From the NCBI GenBank assembly GCA_021160785.1, contig JAGHBX010000399.1, positions 1-23,108 on the forward strand: a stretch of 23,108 nucleotides of DNA. Direction: 5' to 3'. The notes under the pieces were generated by a model, which saw only the letters and a program-made list of their open reading frames with translations, was not told the DNA's origin and ran no database searches. The DNA comes from Planctomycetota bacterium (lineage in GTDB: Bacteria > Planctomycetota > Phycisphaerae > Sedimentisphaerales > Anaerohalosphaeraceae). A program made the position numbers and the translations under genes. This document shows positions 1 to 7,445 of this stretch, one piece after another (positions within the stretch are counted from its first letter, which is position 1; the number at the start of each line of letters is the position of its first letter).

Positions 1-1185
1 CCGGAGCTTTACCTTCAGCCAGTGGTTGGCGTTGCCCCGGTTTATGAGGAGCTTGCCCGCCGTAACCAGGTCGATATCTCCGTCATTGTCGAAATCGGCC
101 CACGCCGCCTGATAAGTTGACCCCAAACCAGCCAGGCCGGTCTGGTCGGTAACATCGACAAATGACCACGAACTGTCATTGCGATAAAGAACGGGATAGT
201 TCTTCCTGCCAAACGAAGCCGTGCCGTAAACGGTGGTGAAGTACAGATCGACATCTCCGTCATTATCAAAATCGGCCGCAGCAGGCGAGGCGTACGATTC
301 CTGGTAGGCTACGCCGCACTGTCCCATGTCTGCGAACACGTAATCCTTCCCGGGCCCGGAATTTCGCAGGAAAAACGATTGCGGCTGATGCCCGCGTGAA
401 TCGTCATGGGCAAAGTTCCCGGCGAAAATGTCCATGAAGCCATCATTGTCAAAGTCAGCCCACGCCGCTCCTATGGAATGGCCTCCGGCAAAACCGCTCC
501 ACGTTGCGGCGGCATTGTGCGAAGCGGTCGCATCGGTAAACTTGCCCGTCCCGTCATTACGCCACAGGAGATTCGGCTGGAGGCGGTAATTGGAAACGTA
601 AACGTCAATATCGGCGTCATTATCAAAATCACAGGATGTTACGCCCCTTGCTCGATAACGAACCTCGGACCAGACCTTCTCCCATGTTTTTCCCTGACGA
701 TTCAAGAGCACCGTGTCGGGATACGTTACGCCTTTTTGCCAGTTCTCATACCCGCCAATGTAGAGATCGACATAGCCGTCGCCGTTGTAGTCGGCCCAAC
801 TCGCTCCTCTGCTCGATTCAATGGACAGCTTTGGGAAGGGGCGCAAGGCCAGGTCCTTGCCGGATTCGTTTCGAAAAAGCTGCCGACTGCTGTAAACAAA
901 CATGTCCGAGTAACCGTCATTGTCAAAGTCGGCCCAGACAGCGCTGCCTCCCTTGTCAAATACTTTGGAGAAGCCCTTGCCCTGATTGTTTTTCCACAGC
1001 GCCCCGCCACAGTAAATGTCGGTCCAGCCGTCATTGTCATAATCGACGCATGCTGCAGGCCCGTTACCGAGCTTGAGACCGAGTTGGGATGTCCTGTCGG
1101 TGAAAACGCCCTGACCCTGAACAACGGCGACGACAAGGCACACATTCCAAATGAAGCCCAATCCATGAATATTGAATGCTTTCAT
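1..1185 (-). CDS. FG-GAP/VCBS repeat secreted protein (C-terminus beyond window)
   Basis: This reading frame is open from position 1185 to the window edge (395 codons, no stop). The N-terminus has a hydrophobic segment (WNVCLVVAVVQGQG) that looks like a signal peptide. At least seven FG-GAP/VCBS calcium-loop repeats follow, such as YDNDGWTDIY, DFDNDGYSDMF, DYNGDGYVDLY and DFDNDGDIDLV. The family forms extracellular beta-propellers, and the last visible residues (NHWLKVKL) match the start of an ASPIC/UnbV-type C-terminal domain. The start at 1185 is chosen because AAAGGGG lies just upstream; an in-frame ATG at 1200 lacks such a site. A role in adhesion or polymer binding is inferred only from the family. 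Confidence 0.88.
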   Translation of the reverse strand, partial: MKAFNIHGLGFIWNVCLVVAVVQGQGVFTDRTSQLGLKLGNGPAACVDYDNDGWTDIYCGGALWKNNQGKGFSKVFDKGGSAVWADFDNDGYSDMFVYSSRQLFRNESGKDLALRPFPKLSIESSRGASWADYNGDGYVDLYIGGYENWQKGVTYPDTVLLNRQGKTWEKVWSEVRYRARGVTSCDFDNDADIDVYVSNYRLQPNLLWRNDGTGKFTDATASHNAAATWSGFAGGHSIGAAWADFDNDGFMDIFAGNFAHDDSRGHQPQSFFLRNSGPGKDYVFADMGQCGVAYQESYASPAAADFDNDGDVDLYFTTVYGTASFGRKNYPVLYRNDSSWSFVDVTDQTGLAGLGSTYQAAWADFDNDGDIDLVTAGKLLINRGNANHWLKVKLR

Positions 1186-1221
1186 CGATGCCCCTTTCAT
1201 AATCTTTGAATGAGAGACAGC

Positions 1222-1249
1222 AGTATAGCAGTATTCCCCGCAATTTCAA
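1222..1249 (-). promoter_or_regulatory. Putative sigma70-type promoter of the FG-GAP gene
   Basis: Read on the minus strand, TTGAAA (1249-1244) and TATACT (1227-1222) are separated by 16 bases. They lie about 40 bases upstream of the proposed start at 1185. Each hexamer matches consensus at five of six positions. Confidence 0.5.
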
Positions 1250-1284
1250 GGGTTTGTGCCAATCTACCGCGATCCCGAAACATG

Positions 1285-1313
1285 TTGTCCGGCGACGCCC
1301 GATGGAGTATAAT
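1285..1313 (+). promoter_or_regulatory. Putative sigma70-type promoter of the 615-aa secreted protein gene
   Basis: TTGTCC (1285-1290) and a perfect TATAAT (1308-1313) are separated by 17 bases. The predicted transcript would start near 1320 and carry an untranslated leader of about 85 bases that includes the palindrome at 1325-1343. Confidence 0.5.
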
Positions 1314-1324
1314 CGCACATGTAG

Positions 1325-1343
1325 GGTGGGCTCTTAGCCCACC
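1325..1343. repeat. Perfect palindrome GGTGGGCT-CTT-AGCCCACC
   Basis: An 8-bp perfect inverted repeat with a 3-base loop lies in the 219-bp gap between two divergent genes, just after the predicted plus-strand start point. Short GGTGGGC palindromes of this look occur as dispersed REP-like elements in several bacterial genomes. Only one copy was seen in this window, so its being a repeat family is inferred. Confidence 0.5.
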
Positions 1344-1404
1344 GCTAAACCATCTGACGTGGATTTTTCGGAAAAAGAAAACATATCCGGAAGCGAGGCG
1401 AGTT

Positions 1405-3252
1405 ATGATATTTGACCGAGTTATGAATTGCAGAATGGTTTTGCCGAAAGCAGCACTGATTCTTCTGCTGGCGGCGAGTCCGGGGATACTGATCACCCGG
1501 GCAAAAGCCGAGGCGGCAAATACGCGCCTCTGGGATACCCAGTCGCCGTTTATCAAGAAAAACGATGTCCGAAACAGGACCGGGTGGAAGATCGTTCCCA
1601 CCGACCTTCTCACGCTCGAAGTTGATCCCGCCGCTGCCGCATCGGACCCGTCTTTCTGGGGAAGAGAGTATTCTTTCAAAGGAGATGCCGTAGCAGAAAA
1701 CGAGCATTTGATCGTTGTGTTCGCGTCGCAAACGGCAAGCGTAGTCGTCTACTCCAAAGCCAATCCCGAAAAGAAACTGGCGGAGGTTGCTCCTCTTCAA
1801 CTAAAAGGCGCCCGGGCGAAGATTACCGGCGTTGGCATATTGCAGAACACCGGCGACGAAGCGGCGTTGGAAGTCACTTTTTCCGCCGGGCAAACGACCG
1901 GGAAGTTATCCGCCGTCTTTTCCTTCGGCGTCGATCGGATTATCGAGATCAAACCTGCCCCGGACATGAAAGGAATAAGCATACTAAGCCCCATCGCCTG
2001 GGCGGTAGTACCCAACTTCATCGGTGACGATCTCATATTCGATCCCCAAAAATTCCCTTCGACGAGCACACTTCACATTCCTCCCGCCAATCCTTTTGTC
2101 GGCCTGCTCCAGGGCGAAAACACCATGCTGGTCATGACATGGCCCCGGGGAAAGCAGAAGATGAGACTCATTGCGGGCAAGGTCCAACGACAGCAGCGTC
2201 TGTTTGAATCCGTAGACTTCGACAACGACGGCAAAAGTATTCATCTGGCGGTATTGGAAGCGCCGGGCATCTGGCACAGAGAGCAGTTAAAGCCTTCCTA
2301 TCTGGAAAAGGATATAGCCGTCGAATGGAAAAAGCCCTTTCCCGCAAAATGGATAACCCAACTGGATGAAGCCGGTGTGAAAACCACTTTCGGATTCAGG
2401 GAATCAAGGGGCGGAATCTGGCGGGCAATAACAGGCAAGTATATCTACCCCGTCTGGTTCGACGGAGAGAGTACTTTCTTCCATCTCAGCAAGAAGATCC
2501 CCCCGAAGGGAGACTCTCTCATCTATTTCCTTGAGAGAGAAGGCACGCCCGTCTCGGTTTCAACGCCCGTCGATATTATGAAGAAAACCCTGGGCAGCCA
2601 GAGTTGCCAAACTATACTTGACCTTGCAGGGCGCAAGTTGCGAACACATCACAGGAGGCCCGATGCAGGGGCACATCGTGCTGCTACCTGTGGATGTACG
2701 GCGGTAATTGAACCTGTTTTTAAGGCAGGGCAAGAGGTTGCCAGGCAAGAGTTTGTGGAGGGCGCCGTAGATGACATGGTCTACTTTGTCAGGCGGCACG
2801 TCGCCAGAATCGGCGAATATCAGGATTTTGCCCGCGAGATGATACAGTTCTTGAATCAGGCAAAGAAGTCCAATCCCGGGTTGGAACCGTATCTCGACAG
2901 TCTGGAGGCAATCGCCCAACAGATACCCGAAGAATACGACAGGCAAAAAGAAAACATCAAAACCCTTGAGTATGTCGACGAACTGACTGTCAAGACCAAA
3001 GCTCTTACTGAAAAGAAGGACCCAAAAAACCTGCCCACCTGCCTGGAACTCGGCAAGAAGTGGAGAGCAATGGGCGGAGCCCAGGACTACCTCCTCGGAA
3101 AGTTCCATTCGCTCACCCGCAAGCTGTTCCAGGAGGCAGGATACGGTTGCGTAAATCAACCCGAGGCGGTTGCAGTCGCACAAGAGATACAGAAGCGCTG
3201 CACAGATTGCCTCAGGAATCCTGACTCGTATGAAATTTGGGCAAATTACTAA
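1405..3252 (+). CDS. Secreted protein of unknown function (615 aa)
   Basis: I do not recognise a named domain. The start at 1405 follows GAGG with 6-base spacing and gives a basic N-terminus with a hydrophobic core (ALILLLAASPGILI), consistent with Sec export; in-frame ATGs at 1423 and 1435 are alternatives. The first 370 or so residues look beta-rich, with many alternating hydrophobic strands. The region around residues 405-430 is rich in His and Cys (THHRR, HRAATCGC). The last 180 residues look helical and charged. It lies 12 bases before the SUMF1-like lipoprotein gene and probably shares its transcript. The enzymatic role is unknown; a periplasmic or surface location is inferred from the signal peptide. 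Confidence 0.8.
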   Translation: MIFDRVMNCRMVLPKAALILLLAASPGILITRAKAEAANTRLWDTQSPFIKKNDVRNRTGWKIVPTDLLTLEVDPAAAASDPSFWGREYSFKGDAVAENEHLIVVFASQTASVVVYSKANPEKKLAEVAPLQLKGARAKITGVGILQNTGDEAALEVTFSAGQTTGKLSAVFSFGVDRIIEIKPAPDMKGISILSPIAWAVVPNFIGDDLIFDPQKFPSTSTLHIPPANPFVGLLQGENTMLVMTWPRGKQKMRLIAGKVQRQQRLFESVDFDNDGKSIHLAVLEAPGIWHREQLKPSYLEKDIAVEWKKPFPAKWITQLDEAGVKTTFGFRESRGGIWRAITGKYIYPVWFDGESTFFHLSKKIPPKGDSLIYFLEREGTPVSVSTPVDIMKKTLGSQSCQTILDLAGRKLRTHHRRPDAGAHRAATCGCTAVIEPVFKAGQEVARQEFVEGAVDDMVYFVRRHVARIGEYQDFAREMIQFLNQAKKSNPGLEPYLDSLEAIAQQIPEEYDRQKENIKTLEYVDELTVKTKALTEKKDPKNLPTCLELGKKWRAMGGAQDYLLGKFHSLTRKLFQEAGYGCVNQPEAVAVAQEIQKRCTDCLRNPDSYEIWANY

Positions 3253-3264
3253 GACGGGACGACA

Positions 3265-4113
3265 ATGAGACACCTCTTAGCAGCATCGATCTTAATTGCA
3301 ACTGCACTCTTGCCATCAGGCTGTCGCCGCAGCGGACCCGAGGATAATCCGCCCCAGGCACAGACCGACCCGGCAAGCCCAATGGTGCTGGCGCCGGACG
3401 GCACGTTCGTCATGGGCGATGCCAAAGGCCAGATAGACGAAACACCTCACAAGGTTCACATAAGCGCATTTTATATCGACAGGTACTTGGTAACTCAGCA
3501 GGAGTACCAAAGGGTCGTCGGCGACAATCCCGCTCGCTGGAAAGGCAAGAACAATCCCGTCGAGCAGGTGCGCTGGTCCGATGCCGTGAAATACTGCAAC
3601 GCTCGTTCCCGCCTGGAGGGGCTTGAGCCTTGCTATAATCTGGAAACCTGGGAGTGCGATTTCCAGGCAAACGGATACCGGCTGCCCACGGAAGCGGAGT
3701 GGGAATATGCCTGCCGGGCGCAAACGACCACAAGTCGTTTCTTCGGGGCCGGCCAGACCAAATTGAAAAGTTACGCGTGGTTCAAGGAAAACTCAAACGG
3801 AAGGCCTCAGCCGGTCGGCGCCAAACTGCCCAACGCGTGGGGATTATATGATATGTACGGCAATGTCTGGGAATGGTGCAACGACTTTTACAAGGTGGAC
3901 TACTATCAGGAAAGTCCCGAGGACAACCCGAAAGGACCCAGGACCGGCGAGAACAAGGTGGTCCGGGGCGGAGCATGGAATTCCAGCGCCGAGAGCTGTT
4001 GCTCAACTTATCGATACAACGAAGACCCCGGCTATGTTGACGTCTGCTTCGGATACGACATCTACGGCTTCCGTTGCGTCAAGAATGCCGCCAACGGCGC
4101 CGAGGCAAGATAA
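3265..4113 (+). CDS. SUMF1/FGE-sulfatase-fold lipoprotein, probably not a true formylglycine generator
   Basis: The 282-residue product begins with a signal peptide ending in LLPSGC (Cys20), a lipobox-like site. The body from about residue 39 is a complete FGE-sulfatase (SUMF1) domain: GTFVMGD, TPHKVHISAFYIDRYLVTQQEY, PVEQVRWSDAVKYC, YRLPTEAEWEYACR, WGLYDMYGNVWEWC, VVRGGAWNSSAESCCS and YGFRC. True formylglycine-generating enzymes use two cysteines in a CxxxxC segment after the RGGS motif. Here the first aligned position is Ser240 and only the second (Cys245) is present. The protein is therefore more likely one of the many SUMF1-fold proteins with another or no catalytic activity. No sulfatase gene is nearby. 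The gene converges with the next minus-strand gene, leaving 5 bases between stops. Confidence 0.9.
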   Translation: MRHLLAASILIATALLPSGCRRSGPEDNPPQAQTDPASPMVLAPDGTFVMGDAKGQIDETPHKVHISAFYIDRYLVTQQEYQRVVGDNPARWKGKNNPVEQVRWSDAVKYCNARSRLEGLEPCYNLETWECDFQANGYRLPTEAEWEYACRAQTTTSRFFGAGQTKLKSYAWFKENSNGRPQPVGAKLPNAWGLYDMYGNVWEWCNDFYKVDYYQESPEDNPKGPRTGENKVVRGGAWNSSAESCCSTYRYNEDPGYVDVCFGYDIYGFRCVKNAANGAEAR

Positions 4114-4118
4114 CAAAA

Positions 4119-5078
4119 TCAACACCAGGGTCGTTTGCGGTCGAGTTTTGCGGCGAGGGTGTCTCTGGCGATCTTGACATCTTCTTCGACCTGAAAGTCG
4201 AACATGCCCACGCAGATAAAGTCGCATCCGCTCTCAAAGGCGTACTTGATTCCCTCGCGCGGCGGGATGGCGCCTGCGCCTAAGATCTTGTAGCCGATCC
4301 AGGGCTTTTTGACCTTCGACATGAACTCGACGGTGATCTCCGGCGTCTCCGCCCAGACGCTGTCGTTTCGAGGCATGGGTCCCGCCGACCAGTAGTTTTT
4401 GGAGTTGATCGTCTTCATGTAGAAATCGACATCGAGCCCGGCTTCCTCGCAGGCGATGGGCACATGAATGGAATGGCCGCCGACGCCCGCCGGCAGACCG
4501 TTTTTCTTAATGATTTCCAAGGCCTTTGCAATGAGGTCGAGGCGGTTCTTCGATACGAGCTTGTCTGCGACCCCGCCGTGGATATAGGCGGCCGCGGCGC
4601 CGTTGTCGATCGCTCTCCGGATGTCGACGGCGACATCATCCTCGGTCATCTTGCACTGCGCCAACCAGTGGAACTTGCCGCCGTATTCGGCGCGGTAGGT
4701 CTTGACCAGCCGAATGACCTGTTCGTCGATGCGGAGGATCATCGCGTTTAGCCCCTGCTGCTCACAGAGCTGCCACGTTTCGTAGATCTTTTCATCGGTG
4801 AAATACTGCCGCAACAGCGCAGAAACATAGATCAAATCGCGACTGTGGGCAAAGCCGCTGGTGAGATTGCCGCCGCATATCAGCCGGGTCAGCGTAAGGT
4901 CGCCGATCTTGCCGACGGAAAAGGCCTTGGGATTAACGTCGGCCTTTGGCGTTTTGACGCCGGAGGTTGTTTTCTGCGCCAGCAGCACTTTTTCCTCAAA
5001 ATTAAACGCCAAAGCCGCACCCGCCGAGGCGGCAACGGATTTGCCAAGAAACGAACGACGATCCAGTTTGCCAGACAT
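4119..5078 (-). CDS. Tat-exported protein, putative TIM-barrel (319 aa)
   Basis: The N-terminus has a twin-arginine signal (DRRSFLGKS, Arg7-Arg8) followed by a small-residue hydrophobic stretch, so the folded protein is probably exported by the Tat pathway. The mature part shows an alternating strand/helix pattern with segments such as LTRLICGGN, GAAAAYIHGG, GLPAGVGGHS, WIGYKILGAGAIPP and GCDFICVGMFDF, reminiscent of aldo/keto-reductase-related or other TIM-barrel folds. The usual aldo/keto reductase Asp-Tyr-Lys-His tetrad was not recognised, so no reaction is assigned. ATG at 5078 is preferred over GTG at 5081 because AGGAGA lies at better spacing. A TATAAT at 5124-5119 (minus strand) could be its -10 box. 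Confidence 0.8.
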   Translation of the reverse strand: MSGKLDRRSFLGKSVAASAGAALAFNFEEKVLLAQKTTSGVKTPKADVNPKAFSVGKIGDLTLTRLICGGNLTSGFAHSRDLIYVSALLRQYFTDEKIYETWQLCEQQGLNAMILRIDEQVIRLVKTYRAEYGGKFHWLAQCKMTEDDVAVDIRRAIDNGAAAAYIHGGVADKLVSKNRLDLIAKALEIIKKNGLPAGVGGHSIHVPIACEEAGLDVDFYMKTINSKNYWSAGPMPRNDSVWAETPEITVEFMSKVKKPWIGYKILGAGAIPPREGIKYAFESGCDFICVGMFDFQVEEDVKIARDTLAAKLDRKRPWC

Positions 5079-5188
5079 CACAGGTCTCCTTGTATATCGT
5101 TATGCCATCACGAAAACCATTATATCGAACCAGACGCCGGAAAGACAGCGGCCAAAAAAACTATCTACAGGCATTGGCTTATAGAACG

Positions 5189-5974
5189 TCACCACCAGTG
5201 CACCGGGCCTGTACGCCGCACCTGCATATCCTCGAAATCCCGCCAGTCAACGTGGCCGTCACAGTAAAGAATATTGCCTCCCACAGGCCGGTCGCGGCCG
5301 TTGACATGACTGGTCGGGTCAGGAATGCCCCACCTGCCCCACGAGCCGCCGTGAACATCTACAAAACTGGCGGCAGCAGGATCGGTCCCGGTGCTCAGCG
5401 TCGCATCCGTCACAAGATCCCAGCTTCCCAGACTTGGAACATCATTTAGATTTCTCACCCAGTCACGTTGCGGTGTACCACTCGCCTGCCAGGACCGGGG
5501 GTTTTCAAAATCCATCATCCAGAAATAACCCGTAACACGAAAATTCGACCTGCGACCGGTAATATCGGTTGGCTCGGGAATTTCAACCGTCGTGTTCTGC
5601 GTAAATTGCCACATTCGCGGATCATCCGCTTTTTTCGTCTTTTCCGACGGGCAGTAAAACGTACGCTTGTCGCCGCCGGAATCCAGGATAATATCAGTAG
5701 TCCAGTACGAAATATCCCACATCCACCCGCCGGACTGATTCATGGGAAGCTTGCCGTTGTACTCCTCTGCATATATACGCAGACCCATACCGATCTGTCT
5801 GAGGTTATTTCTGCACAACAACTTCCGAGCCGATTCCTTTGCCGTACGCAGTGCAGGCGTAATAATCGCCAATAGCAATGCAATAATTGCAATCACAACG
5901 CCCCTGACAACAATATCCCGCAGGAGTTGCCATCCGAAATTTACCACATACAGTTTACAGACACAGTCCTGCAA
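5189..5974 (-). CDS. Pseudopilin-like protein (DUF1559/H-X9-DG-like)
   Basis: The frame has an N-terminal hydrophobic helix VVIAIIALLLAIITPAL followed by RTAKESARKLLCRNNLRQIGMGLRIYAEEYNGKLP. This is the typical layout of planctomycete type II secretion pseudopilin-like proteins. Near the C-terminus GGNILYCDGHVDW matches the conserved DGHV segment of that group. The prepilin peptidase site, usually GFTLIELLVV, is not intact: VVRG replaces it. The start is uncertain because no good ribosome-binding site was found. TTG at 5974 gives the longest product (261 aa), GTG at 5947 a shorter one, and GTG at 5914 would begin just before the hydrophobic helix. It probably acts at the cell envelope. Confidence 0.72.
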   Translation of the reverse strand: MQDCVCKLYVVNFGWQLLRDIVVRGVVIAIIALLLAIITPALRTAKESARKLLCRNNLRQIGMGLRIYAEEYNGKLPMNQSGGWMWDISYWTTDIILDSGGDKRTFYCPSEKTKKADDPRMWQFTQNTTVEIPEPTDITGRRSNFRVTGYFWMMDFENPRSWQASGTPQRDWVRNLNDVPSLGSWDLVTDATLSTGTDPAAASFVDVHGGSWGRWGIPDPTSHVNGRDRPVGGNILYCDGHVDWRDFEDMQVRRTGPVHWW

Positions 5975-6092
5975 ACTTCAAATTTCAGAATACCAGAATC
6001 TCATCTGAGTTTCAATATTCCTTTGGGAAGTTGAATGGGGAGCAGGCGGACATTGCAGAAGGTCTTCTTGCTGTGCGCCAGTGACCGGTTGT

Positions 6093-7307
6093 TTAGTTCC
6101 AGCAGGCTTCGGCGATATCGAGTCCACAGTTTAGCCATGTCTGTCCGATTGTCGATAGGTCTCGAAGGTCGGTGCGACAGTCGCCGTTGGTGTCGCCGGC
6201 GGGTTTGATATCGCATCGCGCCACCTCCGGGCCGGACAGTTCGACGGCATAGATGTTATAGATGTCGGGGAAATCGGGGTATTCGTCCCGATTGTCCTGC
6301 CAGACCACGAGGTTTCCGCTGACGGCGGGATTCTTCTGGTCGGCATCGTTGTCGGTGATTTGAAACTCCTGTCCCGTTGTCAGGTTGTAGCCGTAAATAT
6401 CCCAATTACCGTTTCGTTTGTCCTGCCAGACGATGAGATTGTCGCCAACATCCGGATTGGTCTGAGACAAGACGGTCTGCGATACCGATACCGGAAACTC
6501 GATGGGCCAATCGACGTCGGAAATGTCGGCCGCCCAGATGTCCCAGTAGTCTCCGTCCTGTTCCCGCCACACAACGATATCGCCCCAGACGGCGGGAACT
6601 TCCTTGTCGGATTCGGTATATGAAACCACGTTCTCAATCGGATTATTCTGACGCCATATATCGGCGGAGAGAATATCCCAGTTGTGGTTGTCGTCGTTGT
6701 AATAATCATCCTGCCAGACAACGGTATTCCTGTAAATCGCCGGTTGCTCCTGGCGAAGGGCCTCAAGGGCGGTGACCCAGAAATATGCCGCTTCGGGTGT
6801 TTCCTGGTCGGCCCCGCTGATCAGTGCGGTAACATCAGCCCCCGCAATATCAAAGGCGCCCCACGAGTCATCCTGCCAGACGACAGTGTTGCCGCTGATC
6901 GCGGGATTTCGCTGGTTGCCGCTGAGATAACCGACATAATGAAGGATCGGATCGGCGGGGTCCGTGATATCGGTCAGGAGAAAATCCCAGTCGGCTTCGG
7001 TATTATCCTCCCAGACAACGCTGTTTCCATATATAGCGGGACATTGCTGGTCGTATTCCCAGGGCGTGATATCAGTTGCCGTGATCGGCTCGGCACCAAG
7101 ATCAGTCAGGTATATGTCCCAGGCCCAGACGCCCTCATACTCAACGAGTTGCTGCCAGACGATTTTTTCGCCGTGGACGTCGGGCTTTTCCTGGTTGTCA
7201 AGGGAAGGCGAAACGGCAAACTCCTGCCAGTCGCCTGCCAAAACCGGAGATGCAAATATGACAACAACCAAAGACAGTGTAAACCGAATCAAAATAGAGG
7301 GCTTCAT
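6093..7307 (-). CDS. Secreted seven-repeat WQD beta-propeller with dockerin-like C-terminal motif
   Basis: The start at 7307 is set by a GGAGAAGGG site and gives a clear signal peptide (KPSILIRFTLSLVVVIFASPVLAG). About seven repeats of roughly 50 residues follow, each with a core like PAISGNTVVWQDD followed by WDI, the signature of TolB/gingipain-type beta-propeller repeats in cell-surface proteins. The C-terminus carries GDTNGDCRTDLRDL followed by IGQTWLNCG, a single EF-hand-like dockerin half as often found at the end of secreted proteins in Phycisphaerae. It probably binds calcium and may anchor or sort the protein. A ligand cannot be named. A TATAAT at 7347-7342 (minus strand) lies 35 bases upstream and may be its -10 box. 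Confidence 0.87.
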   Translation of the reverse strand: MKPSILIRFTLSLVVVIFASPVLAGDWQEFAVSPSLDNQEKPDVHGEKIVWQQLVEYEGVWAWDIYLTDLGAEPITATDITPWEYDQQCPAIYGNSVVWEDNTEADWDFLLTDITDPADPILHYVGYLSGNQRNPAISGNTVVWQDDSWGAFDIAGADVTALISGADQETPEAAYFWVTALEALRQEQPAIYRNTVVWQDDYYNDDNHNWDILSADIWRQNNPIENVVSYTESDKEVPAVWGDIVVWREQDGDYWDIWAADISDVDWPIEFPVSVSQTVLSQTNPDVGDNLIVWQDKRNGNWDIYGYNLTTGQEFQITDNDADQKNPAVSGNLVVWQDNRDEYPDFPDIYNIYAVELSGPEVARCDIKPAGDTNGDCRTDLRDLSTIGQTWLNCGLDIAEACWN

Positions 7308-7445
7308 TATCCCTTCTCCGAAAATAATCTGTTGAACGGGAATTATATCAGGAAACATGTCGTTATGCCAGCAAAAAAAGCCTCATGTGCTCACTTCTCC
7401 GGTAAAACGCCCGAAAATACTGCCTTGAACCCGTATCATTGCCAA

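Noticed and set aside
406..1209. Plus-strand 267-codon open frame
   Set aside because: It is antisense to the FG-GAP repeats, which are unmistakable on the minus strand.
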